A stretch of DNA of 64,000 nt from Oceaniglobus trochenteri (GCF_020529025.1 NZ_JACNMM010000009.1:1-64000); one strand, 5' to 3'; counted from the first letter of the stretch, positions 52,261 to 62,476 are shown. Numbers and translations: made by a program. The notes: generated from the sequence alone by a model not told the origin.

Positions 52261-53411
52261 CGGGTGATCGTTTCCACCGACAGGATCGTGGGCAGGTGGC
52301 GGGCGATTTCGGCCCAGGTCTCGCCCTCGTCGATGCTGGCGAAGACCGAGCCCGAGTTGGTGCCGAAATAGATGCCGGGCCGTTCAGCCGTGTCATTGGC
52401 CATGCCCTGCCGCAGGACGGTGAAGAAGCAGCCCGTCTGTGGCAACCCCTCGCGCATGGCCTGCCATGTCTCGCCCCCGTCGCGCGACCGCCAGACGGCG
52501 GCGGCGGCATCGGGGGGATAGCGCCCGGCGATATCGCTGTTCAGGGGCAGCACCCAAAGGGTGTCGGGGTCGTGGGGGTGGACGGTGACCGGAAAGCCGA
52601 AGGTGCTGGGCAGGCCCTCGGTGATGTCATCCCAGCTGCGCCCGCCATCGCGGCTGCGGTAGGTGCCATGGTGGTTCTGCTGATAGATCAGATCGCCGGG
52701 TTCGTTTGCCCGCACGATGTTGTGCACGCAAAGCCCCGTATCGCTGCCGCAGGGCGCGGCGGGGTGGGAATGGGTGCCGGGCGCCACGGCATTGGACAGC
52801 CGGTTGCGCCTGTCCCAGGTCTGGCCGCCGTCTTCGGTGGCAAAGACCCCGGCGGCGGAAATCGCGATCCAGAGTTTGCGGGCATCCCCCGGATCGGCCA
52901 CGATCGAATGCAGCACGAGGCCCGCCGCCCCCGGCTCCCACTTGTCGCCCGAGGGATGATCGCTCAGCCCCTGCACAATGTCCCAACTGTTGCCGCCATC
53001 CGCGCTGGAATAAAGCGCGGCGGGTTTCGCCCCGGCGTATAGGGTGCCCCCCGCACGCCCCAGCGACCACAGCGTGTTGATCTTTTCGGTGAAGGGGGCA
53101 GGGGGCGCGGGCTGCATCCCCATCTGTTCGGCCATCTCGGGGCTTTCGGCCAGCCAGGCGTCGGCCTGGCCGTTGGCCAGCTTGGACAGCTCCCAGGTTT
53201 CGCCGTCCGTTGACCGCCAGACGCCGGCGCCATGCCAGTCGCCCCCGCCCGCGGCCCAGAGGGTGCCGGTTTCAGGGTCGCCGATCACATGGTTGATGGG
53301 CCAGCCGTCGCAATGCGGCCCGCTGACCGTCCAGTGATCGCGCGCTTCGTTGCCCTGCAACACGAAGGCGCCTTTTGTCGTTCCGATGAGAACCTGAACC
53401 GATTGTGCCAT
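52257..53411 (-). CDS. BNR/Asp-box beta-propeller protein (sialidase-like fold)
   Basis: The 384-residue protein has at least six Asp-box motifs, SxDxGxTW type: STDGETWE, SADGGNSWD, TEDGGQTWD, SRDGGRSWD, SRDGGETWQ and SIDEGETWA. They space regularly along the chain as in a six- or seven-bladed propeller. There is no signal peptide, so it is probably cytoplasmic, unlike secreted sialidases, and the arginine triad of sialidases is not apparent. I would not assign sialidase activity. Its GTG or ATG start lies at 53411. Confidence 0.8.
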   Translation of the reverse strand: MAQSVQVLIGTTKGAFVLQGNEARDHWTVSGPHCDGWPINHVIGDPETGTLWAAGGGDWHGAGVWRSTDGETWELSKLANGQADAWLAESPEMAEQMGMQPAPPAPFTEKINTLWSLGRAGGTLYAGAKPAALYSSADGGNSWDIVQGLSDHPSGDKWEPGAAGLVLHSIVADPGDARKLWIAISAAGVFATEDGGQTWDRRNRLSNAVAPGTHSHPAAPCGSDTGLCVHNIVRANEPGDLIYQQNHHGTYRSRDGGRSWDDITEGLPSTFGFPVTVHPHDPDTLWVLPLNSDIAGRYPPDAAAAVWRSRDGGETWQAMREGLPQTGCFFTVLRQGMANDTAERPGIYFGTNSGSVFASIDEGETWAEIARHLPTILSVETITR

Positions 53412-53520
53412 GATCCCTCCTGGTTTTGCCCGATGTTACCACGAAATCGCGCGCCGCAATCCCCGAGAATTGCACCCCCCGCAGGGTGTGCTATGTCGCG
53501 CTCAGCAACGGGGGCATCGG

Positions 53521-54786
53521 ATGGATCACTTTCTTTACAAATCAGGGCAACTTCACGCCGAGGACGTGCCCCTGGCCGAAATCGCGGCAAGCGTCGGAAC
53601 GCCGTTCTACTGTTATTCCGCGGCCACGCTGACCCGGCATTTCCGCCTGTTCGACGAGGCGCTGGCCGGGGTCGATCATCTGGTCTGCTACGCGATGAAG
53701 GCCAATTCCAACCTCGCGGTGCTGAAACTTCTGGCCGATCTGGGCGCGGGCATGGATGTGGTGTCGGGCGGGGAATACCGCCGCGCCCGGGCGGCGGGCG
53801 TGCCGGGCGAGCGGATCGTGTTTTCCGGCGTCGGCAAGACGCGCGATGAAATGCGCCTGGCGCTGGAAGGCGGCATCCGCCAGTTCAACGTCGAATCCGA
53901 ACCCGAGATGGAGGCGCTGAACGACGTCGCGCTGGCGCTTGGCACGGTGGCCCCGATCACCGTGCGCGTGAACCCCGATGTCGATGCAAAGACCCACGAA
54001 AAGATCGCCACGGGCCGCAAGGAAGACAAGTTCGGCATCCCGATTTCCCGCGCCCGCGAGGTCTACGCCCATGCCGCGCGCCTGCCGGGGCTGAAGGTGA
54101 TCGGCATCGACGTGCATATCGGCAGCCAGCTGACCGATCTTGCCCCCTTCGAGGCGGCCTATGCCAAGGTGGCCGACCTGACCGCGCAACTGCGCGCCGA
54201 CGGGCACGAAATCTCGCGGCTCGACCTTGGGGGCGGGCTGGGCATCCCTTATGAGCGGAGCAACGCCGACCCGCCGCTGCCCTCGGATTATGGCGCCATG
54301 GTGCAGCGCGTGCTGGGCGATCTGGGCTGCGAGATCGAGATCGAACCGGGCCGCCTGATCGCGGGCAATGCCGGGGTGCTGGTGACCGAGGTGATCTATC
54401 TCAAGGAAGGCGAGGAACGCGAATTCCTGATCGTCGATGCGGCCATGAACGATCTGGTCCGCCCTGCCATGTATGGTGCCCACCACGATATCGTCCCGCT
54501 GGACGAGGCGGCACCGGGGGCCGAGACGCACCTCTACGACATCGTCGGACCGGTCTGCGAATCCGGCGACACCTTTGCCAAACGCCGCGCCCTTTCCGCC
54601 CTTGCGGCAGGCGATCTGATCGCGTTCCGCAGCGCCGGTGCCTATGGTGCGGTCATGGCGTCGGAATACAACTCGCGCCCCCTGATCCCCGAGGTTCTGG
54701 TCAGCGGGGATCAATTCGCCGTCATTCGCGCACGGCCCACCTTTGACGAAATGCTGAACCGCGATACCATACCCGAATGGCTCTGA
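53521..54786 (+). CDS. lysA: Diaminopimelate decarboxylase
   Basis: The 421-residue PLP enzyme has the Schiff-base lysine in CYAMKANSNLAVLKLLADLG, the phosphate-binding LDLGGGLGIPYE and the C-terminal signature GPVCESGDTFAK. It decarboxylates meso-DAP to lysine. ATG 53521 begins the conserved DHFLYKSGQLHAEDVPL. The gene starts a plus-strand set with the TIGR02302 gene 40 bases downstream. Confidence 0.95.
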   Translation: MDHFLYKSGQLHAEDVPLAEIAASVGTPFYCYSAATLTRHFRLFDEALAGVDHLVCYAMKANSNLAVLKLLADLGAGMDVVSGGEYRRARAAGVPGERIVFSGVGKTRDEMRLALEGGIRQFNVESEPEMEALNDVALALGTVAPITVRVNPDVDAKTHEKIATGRKEDKFGIPISRAREVYAHAARLPGLKVIGIDVHIGSQLTDLAPFEAAYAKVADLTAQLRADGHEISRLDLGGGLGIPYERSNADPPLPSDYGAMVQRVLGDLGCEIEIEPGRLIAGNAGVLVTEVIYLKEGEEREFLIVDAAMNDLVRPAMYGAHHDIVPLDEAAPGAETHLYDIVGPVCESGDTFAKRRALSALAAGDLIAFRSAGAYGAVMASEYNSRPLIPEVLVSGDQFAVIRARPTFDEMLNRDTIPEWL

Positions 54787-54826
54787 CGTGGTTCGCCCGC
54801 GTCGGGCGCACCATCCGCGAGGGCCG

Positions 54827-57412
54827 ATGCCGGACACGACACTGACCCACCCTGCCTTTGACAGCCTGCGCCGCCCGCTGGCCCTGACCCGTTTCGGCAT
54901 GACGGCCGAGCGCGCTACGCGCTGTTTCTGGCCCGTCTGGAGCGTGCTTCTGGCCGTTCTCGGCGCGCTGATGCTGGGGTTGCAGGACATTGTACCGCTT
55001 GAGGCGGTCTGGGCCGGCGCGGTGATTTCGGCGCTGGCGCTGCTGTGGTTCCTGTGGCGCGGGCTGCGGGCCTTTCGCATGCCCACCCGGGCCGAAGCGC
55101 TGGCGCGGCTTGATTCCACCCTGCCGGGCCGTCCGATCGGCGCGCTGAACGATCAGCAGGCCATCGGCGGCGGCGATCCCGGCTCGCAGGCGGTCTGGCA
55201 GGCCCACGTCGCCCGCATGGCCGAACGGGTCAAGGCCGCCCGCGCCGTGCAGCCAAACCTGCGGATCGCGGCGCGCGATCCCTTCGCGTTGCGCTATGCC
55301 GCGGTGCTGCTTTTTGCCGTGGCGCTGCTGTTCGGATCGTTCTGGCGCGTGGCGTCAGTGGGCGACATGGCACCGGGGGGCGGGGGAGCCGCGCTGGCTG
55401 CCGGGCCGTCCTGGGAAGGCTGGGTCGAACCGCCCGCCTATACCGGCAAGCCCAGCCTTTACCTGGCCGACATCACCGGCGAAACGCTGCGTGTCCCCGA
55501 GGGCAGCCGCCTGACCCTGCGCCTTTACGGCGAGGTGGGCGCGCTTTCGGTCGTCGAAGACGTATCGGGCCGTGAACCGGCTACCCCCGCCGAGGGCGGG
55601 GAAGACCCCGCCGCCCGTCTGTCGCAGAGTTTCGAGATCACCCGCAGCGGGCGTCTGGAAATCGACGGCCCCGGCGGGCGCGACTGGCAGGTGGTGATGG
55701 AGCCCGACATGGCCCCCACCGTCGCCATCTCCGCCCAGGCCGAGCGCAAGGCCGATGGCGAATTGCGCCAGCCCTTCCTGGCCCGCGACGATTATGGCGT
55801 GGTGTCGGGCACCGCGAAAATCACGCTCGACATCGAGGCGCTTGACCGCCGCTATGGCCTGGCCCCCGAACCCGACCCGCGCGAGGCGATCACGCTGGAC
55901 CTGCCGCTGCCCTTCAACGGCGACCGGGCGGATTTCGAAGAGGTGCTGATCGACAACTTCAGCAAGCACCCCTGGGCCAACATGCCGGTGCAGATCACCT
56001 TCACGGTCAGGGATGCCCGGGGCCAGACCGGAACCAGTGCGCGGATTCGCGAAAACCTGGGCGGGCTGCGGTTTTTCGATCCGCTGGCCAAGGCGATCAT
56101 CGAACAGCGGCGCGATCTTCTGTGGTCGCGCGACAACGCGAAACGGGTGGCGCAAGTGCTGCGCGCGGTGTCCTGGTCGCCTCAGGATATCTTCCGCTCG
56201 GAAACGCTGTACCTGAAATTGCGCTATGCGATCCGCCGGCTTGAGGCGGGGTTCATGGCAGCCCCCCTAGCCCCCGCCATCCAGGACGAGGTGGCCGAGG
56301 CGCTGTGGAGCATTGCCGAGGAACTGGAATACGGCGACATGGCCGATGCGCTGGAACGGCTGCGCCGCGCCCAGGACCGGCTGAGCGAGGCGATGAAGAA
56401 CGGCGCCAGCGACGATGAAATCGCCGGTCTGATGAAGGAACTGCAAGAGGCCATGCAGGACTATATGCGCCAGCTTGCCGAAAACGCGGACGAGCGTGAC
56501 CAGCAGCAGGCCCAGGGCGAGATGCAGGAGATCACCGGCGACCAGCTTCAGGAGATGCTGGACCGGATCCAGGACCTGATGGAACAGGGCCGCATGGCCG
56601 AGGCGCAGCAGCTTCTGGACCAGCTTCAGCAGATGATGGAGAACATGCAGGTCACCCAGGGCCAGCAGGGCGAGGGGCAGCAGGGCGAAGGCCAGCAGGC
56701 CATGGAAGACCTGGGCGAAACCCTGCGCGAACAGCAAGGCCTGTCAGACCAGGCGTTCCGCGATCTTCAAGAACAGTACAACCCCGGCGCCCGGGCCGGC
56801 GAAAGCGATGGCAACGAGGGCAAGGGCGGCAACCGTGGCCGCGGTGAAGGCCACGAGGGGCAGGATGGCCAGGGCCAAGGCGACAACCCCGAAGGCGGCC
56901 AGGGCCAGGGCGGCGAGCAGAGCCTTGCCGACCGCCAGCATGCCCTGCGCGACGAGTTGAACCGCCAGCAGGGCAACCTGCCCGGGGCGGGCACCCCCGA
57001 AGGTGACGCGGCCCGCGAGGCGCTGAAGCGCGCCGAAGAGGCGATGGAGGGCGCCGAAGAGGCCCTGCGCCAAGACGATTATGCCGGGGCGCTGGATCAA
57101 CAGTCAGACGCCATGGACGCCCTGCGCGAAGGCATCCGCAACCTGGGCGAGGCGATGGCGCAGGAACAGCGTCAGCAGAACGGCCAGGGCCAAGCCAGCA
57201 CCAGCGGCGACCCGCAGGGCCGCCAGCGCGATCCGCTGGGCCGCGAGGCCGGATCGCAGGGGCAGTTGGGAACCGACGAGAAGCTGCTTCAGGGCGAAGA
57301 CGTGTACCGCCGGGCCGAGGAACTGCTTGACGAAATTCGCCGCCGCTCGGGCGAACAGGATCGCCCGGAACAGGAACTGGACTATCTGAAACGTCTGCTT
57401 GACCGGTTCTGA
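54827..57412 (+). CDS. TIGR02302/DUF4175-family large membrane protein
   Basis: The 861-residue protein has two or three TM segments near the N-terminus (WSVLLAVLGALMLGLQDIV, AGAVISALALLWFLWRGLRAF and a third near residue 160), a Ig-like region (WVEPPAYTGKPSLYLAD) and a long C-terminal stretch rich in Gln, Glu and Gly (repeats such as QQGEGQQGEGQQAME) that should be a flexible coiled coil. I recall the architecture from the family TIGR02302 in Alphaproteobacteria. Function is not established. The start at 54827 (MPDTTLTHP) is preferred to a frame 13 codons longer. Confidence 0.8.
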   Translation: MPDTTLTHPAFDSLRRPLALTRFGMTAERATRCFWPVWSVLLAVLGALMLGLQDIVPLEAVWAGAVISALALLWFLWRGLRAFRMPTRAEALARLDSTLPGRPIGALNDQQAIGGGDPGSQAVWQAHVARMAERVKAARAVQPNLRIAARDPFALRYAAVLLFAVALLFGSFWRVASVGDMAPGGGGAALAAGPSWEGWVEPPAYTGKPSLYLADITGETLRVPEGSRLTLRLYGEVGALSVVEDVSGREPATPAEGGEDPAARLSQSFEITRSGRLEIDGPGGRDWQVVMEPDMAPTVAISAQAERKADGELRQPFLARDDYGVVSGTAKITLDIEALDRRYGLAPEPDPREAITLDLPLPFNGDRADFEEVLIDNFSKHPWANMPVQITFTVRDARGQTGTSARIRENLGGLRFFDPLAKAIIEQRRDLLWSRDNAKRVAQVLRAVSWSPQDIFRSETLYLKLRYAIRRLEAGFMAAPLAPAIQDEVAEALWSIAEELEYGDMADALERLRRAQDRLSEAMKNGASDDEIAGLMKELQEAMQDYMRQLAENADERDQQQAQGEMQEITGDQLQEMLDRIQDLMEQGRMAEAQQLLDQLQQMMENMQVTQGQQGEGQQGEGQQAMEDLGETLREQQGLSDQAFRDLQEQYNPGARAGESDGNEGKGGNRGRGEGHEGQDGQGQGDNPEGGQGQGGEQSLADRQHALRDELNRQQGNLPGAGTPEGDAAREALKRAEEAMEGAEEALRQDDYAGALDQQSDAMDALREGIRNLGEAMAQEQRQQNGQGQASTSGDPQGRQRDPLGREAGSQGQLGTDEKLLQGEDVYRRAEELLDEIRRRSGEQDRPEQELDYLKRLLDRF

Positions 57413-57434
57413 ACGCGCCGTCGGGCGGTGCCGC

Positions 57435-58250
57435 TCAGCCGTCGGTGCCGATCAGCCCCTGCATGACGCCCACCGCCTGTTGCAGGCCGGCGCGGATCAC
57501 GTCGAGAACGCCGTCGGCCCAGCCCACATAGCCGGTCAAGGCCGGTGAGAGCGCCGGGACGGCGGCGGCGATCTGCGGTGCGAAAAGATAGATCGCCATG
57601 AGCACCGCCATGGTCAGGAACACGGTGAAAAAGCCGAACCGGAACCCCCGGCGGCTTTCTGCGGCCTGTTCCTCTTCCTCAACGGTTTCCGGGCCATGCC
57701 GGTCACCCGTGGCGGTGAGGGTCGAGTTGATCTCTTCGATGTCGGGCAGAAGTTCGCGCCGCGACGATCCGGGCGCGGCGGCATCGACGGCGGCTTCCTC
57801 GGCCTCCTGCTCGGTCGCCTCTTCCGGGGTGTCGCGCAGGCGGGCCAGCCGGGCCTTTGCCGCGGCGGCGCGCGATTGCGCGCCCTCGGGGTCGGTCAGG
57901 CCCAGGTCGGGCTGGGATTCAAGGCCGCCGCGGCCCCCCCGTTCGCGCCGCCGGGCCTCGGCCTCGCGGCGGGCCTCTTCGCGCAGGATGTCGCGCGTGG
58001 CCTCGTCCATCTGGCGGGCCTTGGGGGCGGGGGCAGCGGCAGGCGCGCGCGGTTCATCCGGTTCAGGCTCTTCGAAGGCCGGATCGGGAAGGGTGACGCC
58101 CATCTCTTCGGCCAGGTCATCCTCGGCCGTGTCGGGGCGCTGAAACCAGGTATGTCCGCAGGACGAACATTGCACATCGCGCCCCTCGTCCGGGATCATC
58201 GAGGCGTCCACCTCGTATTCAGCTGCGCAATTCGGACAAATCAGCCGCAT
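57435..58250 (-). CDS. Zinc-ribbon (MJ0042-type) membrane protein
   Basis: This 271-residue protein begins with a four-cysteine zinc ribbon (CPNCAAEYEV and CSSCGHTW), followed by a long acidic and Arg-rich linker and one C-terminal TM span (FTVFLTMAVLMAIYLFAP). The TM segment is followed by a hydrophobic tail. This MJ0042 zinc-ribbon layout is common just upstream of ftsE in Rhodobacterales. The role is unknown. The start at 58250 makes the ribbon N-terminal. Confidence 0.85.
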   Translation of the reverse strand: MRLICPNCAAEYEVDASMIPDEGRDVQCSSCGHTWFQRPDTAEDDLAEEMGVTLPDPAFEEPEPDEPRAPAAAPAPKARQMDEATRDILREEARREAEARRRERGGRGGLESQPDLGLTDPEGAQSRAAAAKARLARLRDTPEEATEQEAEEAAVDAAAPGSSRRELLPDIEEINSTLTATGDRHGPETVEEEEQAAESRRGFRFGFFTVFLTMAVLMAIYLFAPQIAAAVPALSPALTGYVGWADGVLDVIRAGLQQAVGVMQGLIGTDG

Positions 58251-58418
58251 TGCGGACCCCTCGATCGTTGAACATGACTTTGTTAACACTTTCATGCGGA
58301 TGGCGCGAAGATCAAGAGGTGGCGTTGCAATATTGCCCGTGGCGCGTGATATGATTGAAACACCCGACGGTCTGGGGCAGAACATGCCGCAAGGCGCGCT
58401 TGGGGCCGGGGATTTGTC

Positions 58419-59096
58419 GTGATCGAGTTGAATGAGGTCAGCTATAGTTACGGTGGCGATGCGTTGCTGTCGGACATATCGCTGCGCCTGGCGCCGGGGT
58501 CGTTCCACTTCCTGACCGGGCCGTCGGGCGCGGGCAAATCCACCCTACTCAAGCTGTGTTACATGGAGCTGATGGCGACCCAGGGCACTGTAACCCTGTT
58601 CGGGCGTCCCGCCCACGAGATCGGGCGCGATGGCGTGGCCTCGGTGCGCCGCCGCGTCGGGATCGTGCATCAGGATTGCCAGTTCCTCGACCATCTGCCG
58701 CTGCTTGAAAACGTCGCCCTGCCGCTGACCGTATCGGGCCAGAGCACCGAGGCGAACATGGCCGAGATGCAGGAACTTCTGGCCTGGGTCGGGCTGTCGT
58801 CGAAGCTGCGCGCCCTGCCGCCGGAACTTTCGGGCGGAGAGCGGCAGCGCGCCGCCTTGGCGCGGGCCGTCGTCATGTCGCCCGATGTCATCCTTGCCGA
58901 CGAACCCACCGGCAACCTGGATTGGGAGATGTCGCTGCGCCTGCTGACGCTGCTGGTGGAACTGAACCGCATGGGCAAGGCGATCCTGGTGGCCACCCAC
59001 GATCTGAACCTGATCCGCCAGGCCAAGGCGCAGGTGGCCGCCCGGGTGCTGCGGATCAAGGACCGGCGGTTGCAACTGGCGGGGGCCGACCTGTGA
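58419..59096 (+). CDS. ftsE: Cell division ATP-binding protein FtsE
   Basis: The 225-residue ABC ATPase has Walker A GPSGAGKSTLL, the signature LSGGERQRAALARA and Walker B VILADEPTGNLD. With FtsX it forms a non-transport complex that activates peptidoglycan hydrolases at the septum. GTG 58419 gives the standard start. A possible promoter (TTGCAA at 58325 and TATGAT at 58350) has a 19-bp spacer, which is longer than ideal. The ftsX start overlaps by one base. Confidence 0.93.
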   Translation: MIELNEVSYSYGGDALLSDISLRLAPGSFHFLTGPSGAGKSTLLKLCYMELMATQGTVTLFGRPAHEIGRDGVASVRRRVGIVHQDCQFLDHLPLLENVALPLTVSGQSTEANMAEMQELLAWVGLSSKLRALPPELSGGERQRAALARAVVMSPDVILADEPTGNLDWEMSLRLLTLLVELNRMGKAILVATHDLNLIRQAKAQVAARVLRIKDRRLQLAGADL

Positions 59097-59995
59097 TGCG
59101 CCTGTCCGAGATCGTGACGATCCTCAAGGGCGATCCGCGCGCCGATCGTGCCGTGCCGCCCACCGGCTATACCGCCCGGCTGACCCTGCTGACGGCGGCG
59201 GCCATGGCCTTTCTCGGGGTCTTCGCCCTGGCCCTGTCGCTGGCCACGGGGCGGCTGGCCGATCGCTGGTCCAGCGAACTGGCGCAAAGCTCGACCGTGC
59301 GCATCTCGGCCCCCGCCGACCAGATGGCGGCCCAGACCGAGGCCGCGCTGCGGGTGCTGCGCTCGACCAGCGGTGTCGCCTCGGCCCGCCCGCTGGACGC
59401 GGCCGAACAGCTTGCCCTGCTGGCGCCCTGGTTCGGGCCGGACCTGCCGGTCGAAACCCTGCCCATTCCGCAGCTGATCGAGGTGATCGAAACCCGCGAC
59501 GGGTACGACGCCGAGGGCCTGCGCCTGCGCCTGAAGGCGGAAACGCCGGGCGCGGTTCTCGATGACCACACCCGCTGGCGCCGCCCTCTGATCGAGGCGG
59601 CGGGCCGGCTGAACGCGCTGGGGCTGTTCAGCCTGCTGCTGATCGGGGCGGTGGTGGTGGCGATGATCACGCTGGCGGCCAACGCGGCGCTTTCGGCCAA
59701 TGCCCAGGTGATCCGCGTGCTGCGCCTTGTGGGCGCGCGCGATGCCTATATCGCCCGGGCCTTCGTGCGCCGCTTCACCCTGCGCGCGCTGAGCGGGGCG
59801 GCCTTTGGCACCGTCCTGGGCATGATCGCCATGGCGCTGCTGCCCCGCGCCGATCCGGCGGGCGGGTTCCTGACCGGGCTGGGGTTTCAGGGGGCAGGGT
59901 GGCTGCTGCCGCTGTTCATCCCGCCCCTGGCGGCGGTCATCGCGTTCTGGTCCACCCGGCTGGCCGCCCTGCGTGCATTGAAGGAGATTACCTGA
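59096..59995 (+). CDS. ftsX: Cell division protein FtsX
   Basis: The 299-residue protein has four TM segments. One follows the N-terminal cytoplasmic part (LLTAAAMAFLGVFALALSLA), a periplasmic domain runs through residues 55-175, and the last three spans include LGLFSLLLIGAVVVAMITL and LSGAAFGTVLGMIAMALL, the FtsX permease layout. Its ATG shares the A of the ftsE stop, and its stop overlaps the plsC start in the same way. Confidence 0.93.
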   Translation: MRLSEIVTILKGDPRADRAVPPTGYTARLTLLTAAAMAFLGVFALALSLATGRLADRWSSELAQSSTVRISAPADQMAAQTEAALRVLRSTSGVASARPLDAAEQLALLAPWFGPDLPVETLPIPQLIEVIETRDGYDAEGLRLRLKAETPGAVLDDHTRWRRPLIEAAGRLNALGLFSLLLIGAVVVAMITLAANAALSANAQVIRVLRLVGARDAYIARAFVRRFTLRALSGAAFGTVLGMIAMALLPRADPAGGFLTGLGFQGAGWLLPLFIPPLAAVIAFWSTRLAALRALKEIT

Positions 59996-60741
59996 TGGCC
60001 TACGGCATCCAGTGGCTGCGCTCGCTCGTGTTCAATTTTGCGATGTATCTTGCGATGGCGGTGATCGCGGTGGTCTTCCTGCCCTGGGCGCTGTTCTCGG
60101 CGCGGGGCGCCTATGCGGCCTGCCACACCTATTGCCGCTGGGTCCGATGGTCGGCGGCCTGGATGATCGGGCTGAAGACCGAGGTGCGGGGCACGCCCCC
60201 CACCGGGCCGGTCCTGGTGGCGGCCAAGCACCAGTCGTTCCTCGATATCCTGATGATCTTCGGGGCGATGCCGCGGGGCCGGTTCATCATGAAGAAGGAA
60301 CTCGCCTGGGCACCGATCCTGGGCCAATACGCCTGGCGCATCGGCTGCATCTTCGTCGACAGAGGCAAGCGCGGTCAGGCGATCATCAAGATGATGCGCG
60401 ACGTCGATGCGGGAAATACCACGCCGGGGCAGGTGACGATCTATTCCCAGGGCACGCGCGTGGCTCCGGGGGTGCGGATGCCCTACAAGGCGGGCACGGG
60501 CGTCCTGTATCAGCAGTTGGGCCAACCCTGCGTGCCGGTGGCCTGCAACGTGGGCGTCTTCTGGCCCCGCCACGGCGTCTATCGCAAGCCGGGAACGGCA
60601 GTGGTCGAATTCCTCGATCCGATCCCGCCGGGACTTCCCAAGGCGCAGTTCATGGCGCAACTGGAAACCGCGGTCGAAACCCGCTCCGACGCCCTGATGG
60701 CCGAGGCGGGGTTCACCATGCCGCGTATCGACAAGGCTTAG
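59995..60741 (+). CDS. plsC: 1-acyl-sn-glycerol-3-phosphate acyltransferase
   Basis: The 248-residue membrane acyltransferase has the catalytic HX4D box in AAKHQSFLDIL and the second motif YSQGTRVAPG, where the family usually has the FPEGTRS form. An N-terminal TM span anchors it. It acylates lysophosphatidic acid to phosphatidic acid. Strict coupling with ftsX (one-base overlap) ties phospholipid synthesis to the division complex in this operon. Confidence 0.9.
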   Translation: MAYGIQWLRSLVFNFAMYLAMAVIAVVFLPWALFSARGAYAACHTYCRWVRWSAAWMIGLKTEVRGTPPTGPVLVAAKHQSFLDILMIFGAMPRGRFIMKKELAWAPILGQYAWRIGCIFVDRGKRGQAIIKMMRDVDAGNTTPGQVTIYSQGTRVAPGVRMPYKAGTGVLYQQLGQPCVPVACNVGVFWPRHGVYRKPGTAVVEFLDPIPPGLPKAQFMAQLETAVETRSDALMAEAGFTMPRIDKA

Positions 60742-60793
60742 GGGCGTCACTTGCCGCCAGGGCCAAGGCGGCGCAAGGCAAGGGTCAGCAAAG

Positions 60794-61405
60794 ATGACAT
60801 ACGAACCGATCACCGACCTCGCGACGCTTGAGTCGCTTTACGGCGCACCGGCCGAGGCTTCGATCCGCAAGGTGGCCGGGGCGCTGAACGACGAATACCG
60901 CCGCTGGATCATGGCCTCGCGCTTCTGCATCCTGTCCACCGTCGGGCCCGAGGGCACCGATGCCTCGCCCCGGGGGGATGACGGCCCCGTGGTGCGGGAA
61001 CTGGATGCGCAGCGGCTGGCCCTGCCCGACTGGCGGGGCAACAACCGGATCGACACCCTGCGCAACATCCTGCGCGATCCGCGCGTGTCGCTGCTGTTCA
61101 TGGTGCCGGGATCGGGCAACGTGGTGCGGGTGAACGGGCGCGCCATCGTCACCGCCGATGCGGACCTGTGCCAAAGCTTCGAACGCAACGGGAAACGGCC
61201 GCGCAGCGTCGCGGTGATCACGATCTCCGAGGTTTACTTCCAATGCGCCCGCGCCATCCTGCGCTCGGGTCTCTGGCAGGGGCGCGACGACAGCGCGGAT
61301 CTGCCGACAGCGGGCCAGATGCTGGCCGCGCTTACCCAGGGCCAGGTCGGCGGCAAGGGCTACGATTCCGAATGGGCCGGGCGCGCCGCCGAAACCATGT
61401 GGTAG
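60794..61405 (+). CDS. Pyridoxamine 5'-phosphate oxidase-family flavin/F420-like protein
   Basis: The 203-residue protein has the split-barrel fold, with FCILSTVGPEGTDASPRGDDGP and SLLFMVPGSGNVVRVNGRA. The MSMEG_1061-like subgroup is the best fit. Cofactor and substrate are not known, and it is not the PLP-forming PdxH. It follows plsC by about 50 bases and may be part of its transcript. Confidence 0.82.
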   Translation: MTYEPITDLATLESLYGAPAEASIRKVAGALNDEYRRWIMASRFCILSTVGPEGTDASPRGDDGPVVRELDAQRLALPDWRGNNRIDTLRNILRDPRVSLLFMVPGSGNVVRVNGRAIVTADADLCQSFERNGKRPRSVAVITISEVYFQCARAILRSGLWQGRDDSADLPTAGQMLAALTQGQVGGKGYDSEWAGRAAETMW

Positions 61406-61425
61406 CCCGCGAAAGCACCGCCTGT

Positions 61426-61489
61426 CATCTTTGGTCGGAAAATATCCTCGGGGGGAGTCGCGCAGCGACGGGGGGCAGACAGCCCCCCT
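61426..61489. repeat. Dispersed Rhodobacterales intergenic repeat, copy 2, after accA
   Basis: Starts CATCTTTGGTC, then AAAATATCCTCGGGGGGAG, the hairpin GTCGC-GCA-GCGAC and a second GGGGGGC-AGACA-GCCCCCC. The order and spacing match the copy at 31348, with different stem sequences that still pair. It lies between the PPOX-family gene and accA, on the downstream side of accA. Confidence 0.7.
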
Positions 61490-61513
61490 TCTTTTCCGGC
61501 AATCAGGCCGGCC

Positions 61514-62476
61514 TCAGGCCGCGAGGCCCTTGGCGCCCATCCCGAGGAACTTCTTGCGCCGGTGGGCGATCACATCTGCGCGTGACATGCCGTCCATCTC
61601 CGTCAGCATCTCCTCGACCGCCTTGCCCACATTGGCCACGGCACTGGCCGAATCGCGCTGGGCGCCGCCCAGGGGTTCGGTGATGATCCGGTCGATGACG
61701 CCCAGCTTCTTGAGGTCCTGGGCGGTGAGGCGCAGGGCCTCGGCGGCTTCGCGCATCTTCTCGGCGTCCTTCCAGAGGATCGAGGCACAGCCCTCGGGCG
61801 AGATCACAGAATAGATCGAGTGTTCCAGCATCGCCAGCTTCGAGGCGGTGGCAAAGGCGACGGCGCCGCCCGATCCGCCTTCGCCGATGATGACCGAAAT
61901 CAGCGGCACGCCCAGCTCAAGGCACTTCTGGGTGCTGCGGGCGATGGCCTCGGACTGGCCGCGCTCTTCCGCGCCCTTGCCGGGATAGGCGCCGGGGGTG
62001 TCCACCAGGGTAACCACGGGCATGTTGAAGCGGTCGGCCAGGTCCATGAGGCGGATCGCCTTGCGATAGCCTTCGGGGCGGGCCATGCCGAAGTTGCGTT
62101 CGATCCGGGTTTTGGTGTCATGGCCCTTTTCATGGCCGATCACCATCACCGGGCGGTCGTTCAGCCGCCCGATGCCACCCATCACGGCGTGATCGTCGGC
62201 AAAGTTCCGGTCACCGGCAAGCGGGGTGTATTCGGTGAACAGGGCCTGGATGTAATCCTTGCAATGCGGGCGCGAGGGGTGGCGCGCCACCTGGCACTTC
62301 GCCCAGGGCGAGAGCGACTTGTAGAGATCGGCCAGCATCTCGGCGGCCTTCTTGTCCAGCGCCGCGGCTTCCTTCTCGACATCCATATCCTCGTTCGCGC
62401 GTCCCATGGCGCGCAGTTCCTCGGCCTTGCCTTCGATGGCCGAAAGCGGTTTTTCGAACTCGAGATATGTTGTCAT
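61514..62476 (-). CDS. accA: Acetyl-CoA carboxylase carboxyltransferase subunit alpha
   Basis: The 320-residue protein has the N-terminal [18 protein letters not shown] pattern and the carboxyltransferase core ([30 protein letters not shown] region and [14 protein letters not shown]). With AccD it transfers carboxyl from biotin to acetyl-CoA in fatty acid synthesis. ATG 62476 fits the family start. The 262-base gap upstream (62477-62738) shows no gene, only the third repeat copy. Confidence 0.95.
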   Translation of the reverse strand: MTTYLEFEKPLSAIEGKAEELRAMGRANEDMDVEKEAAALDKKAAEMLADLYKSLSPWAKCQVARHPSRPHCKDYIQALFTEYTPLAGDRNFADDHAVMGGIGRLNDRPVMVIGHEKGHDTKTRIERNFGMARPEGYRKAIRLMDLADRFNMPVVTLVDTPGAYPGKGAEERGQSEAIARSTQKCLELGVPLISVIIGEGGSGGAVAFATASKLAMLEHSIYSVISPEGCASILWKDAEKMREAAEALRLTAQDLKKLGVIDRIITEPLGGAQRDSASAVANVGKAVEEMLTEMDGMSRADVIAHRRKKFLGMGAKGLAA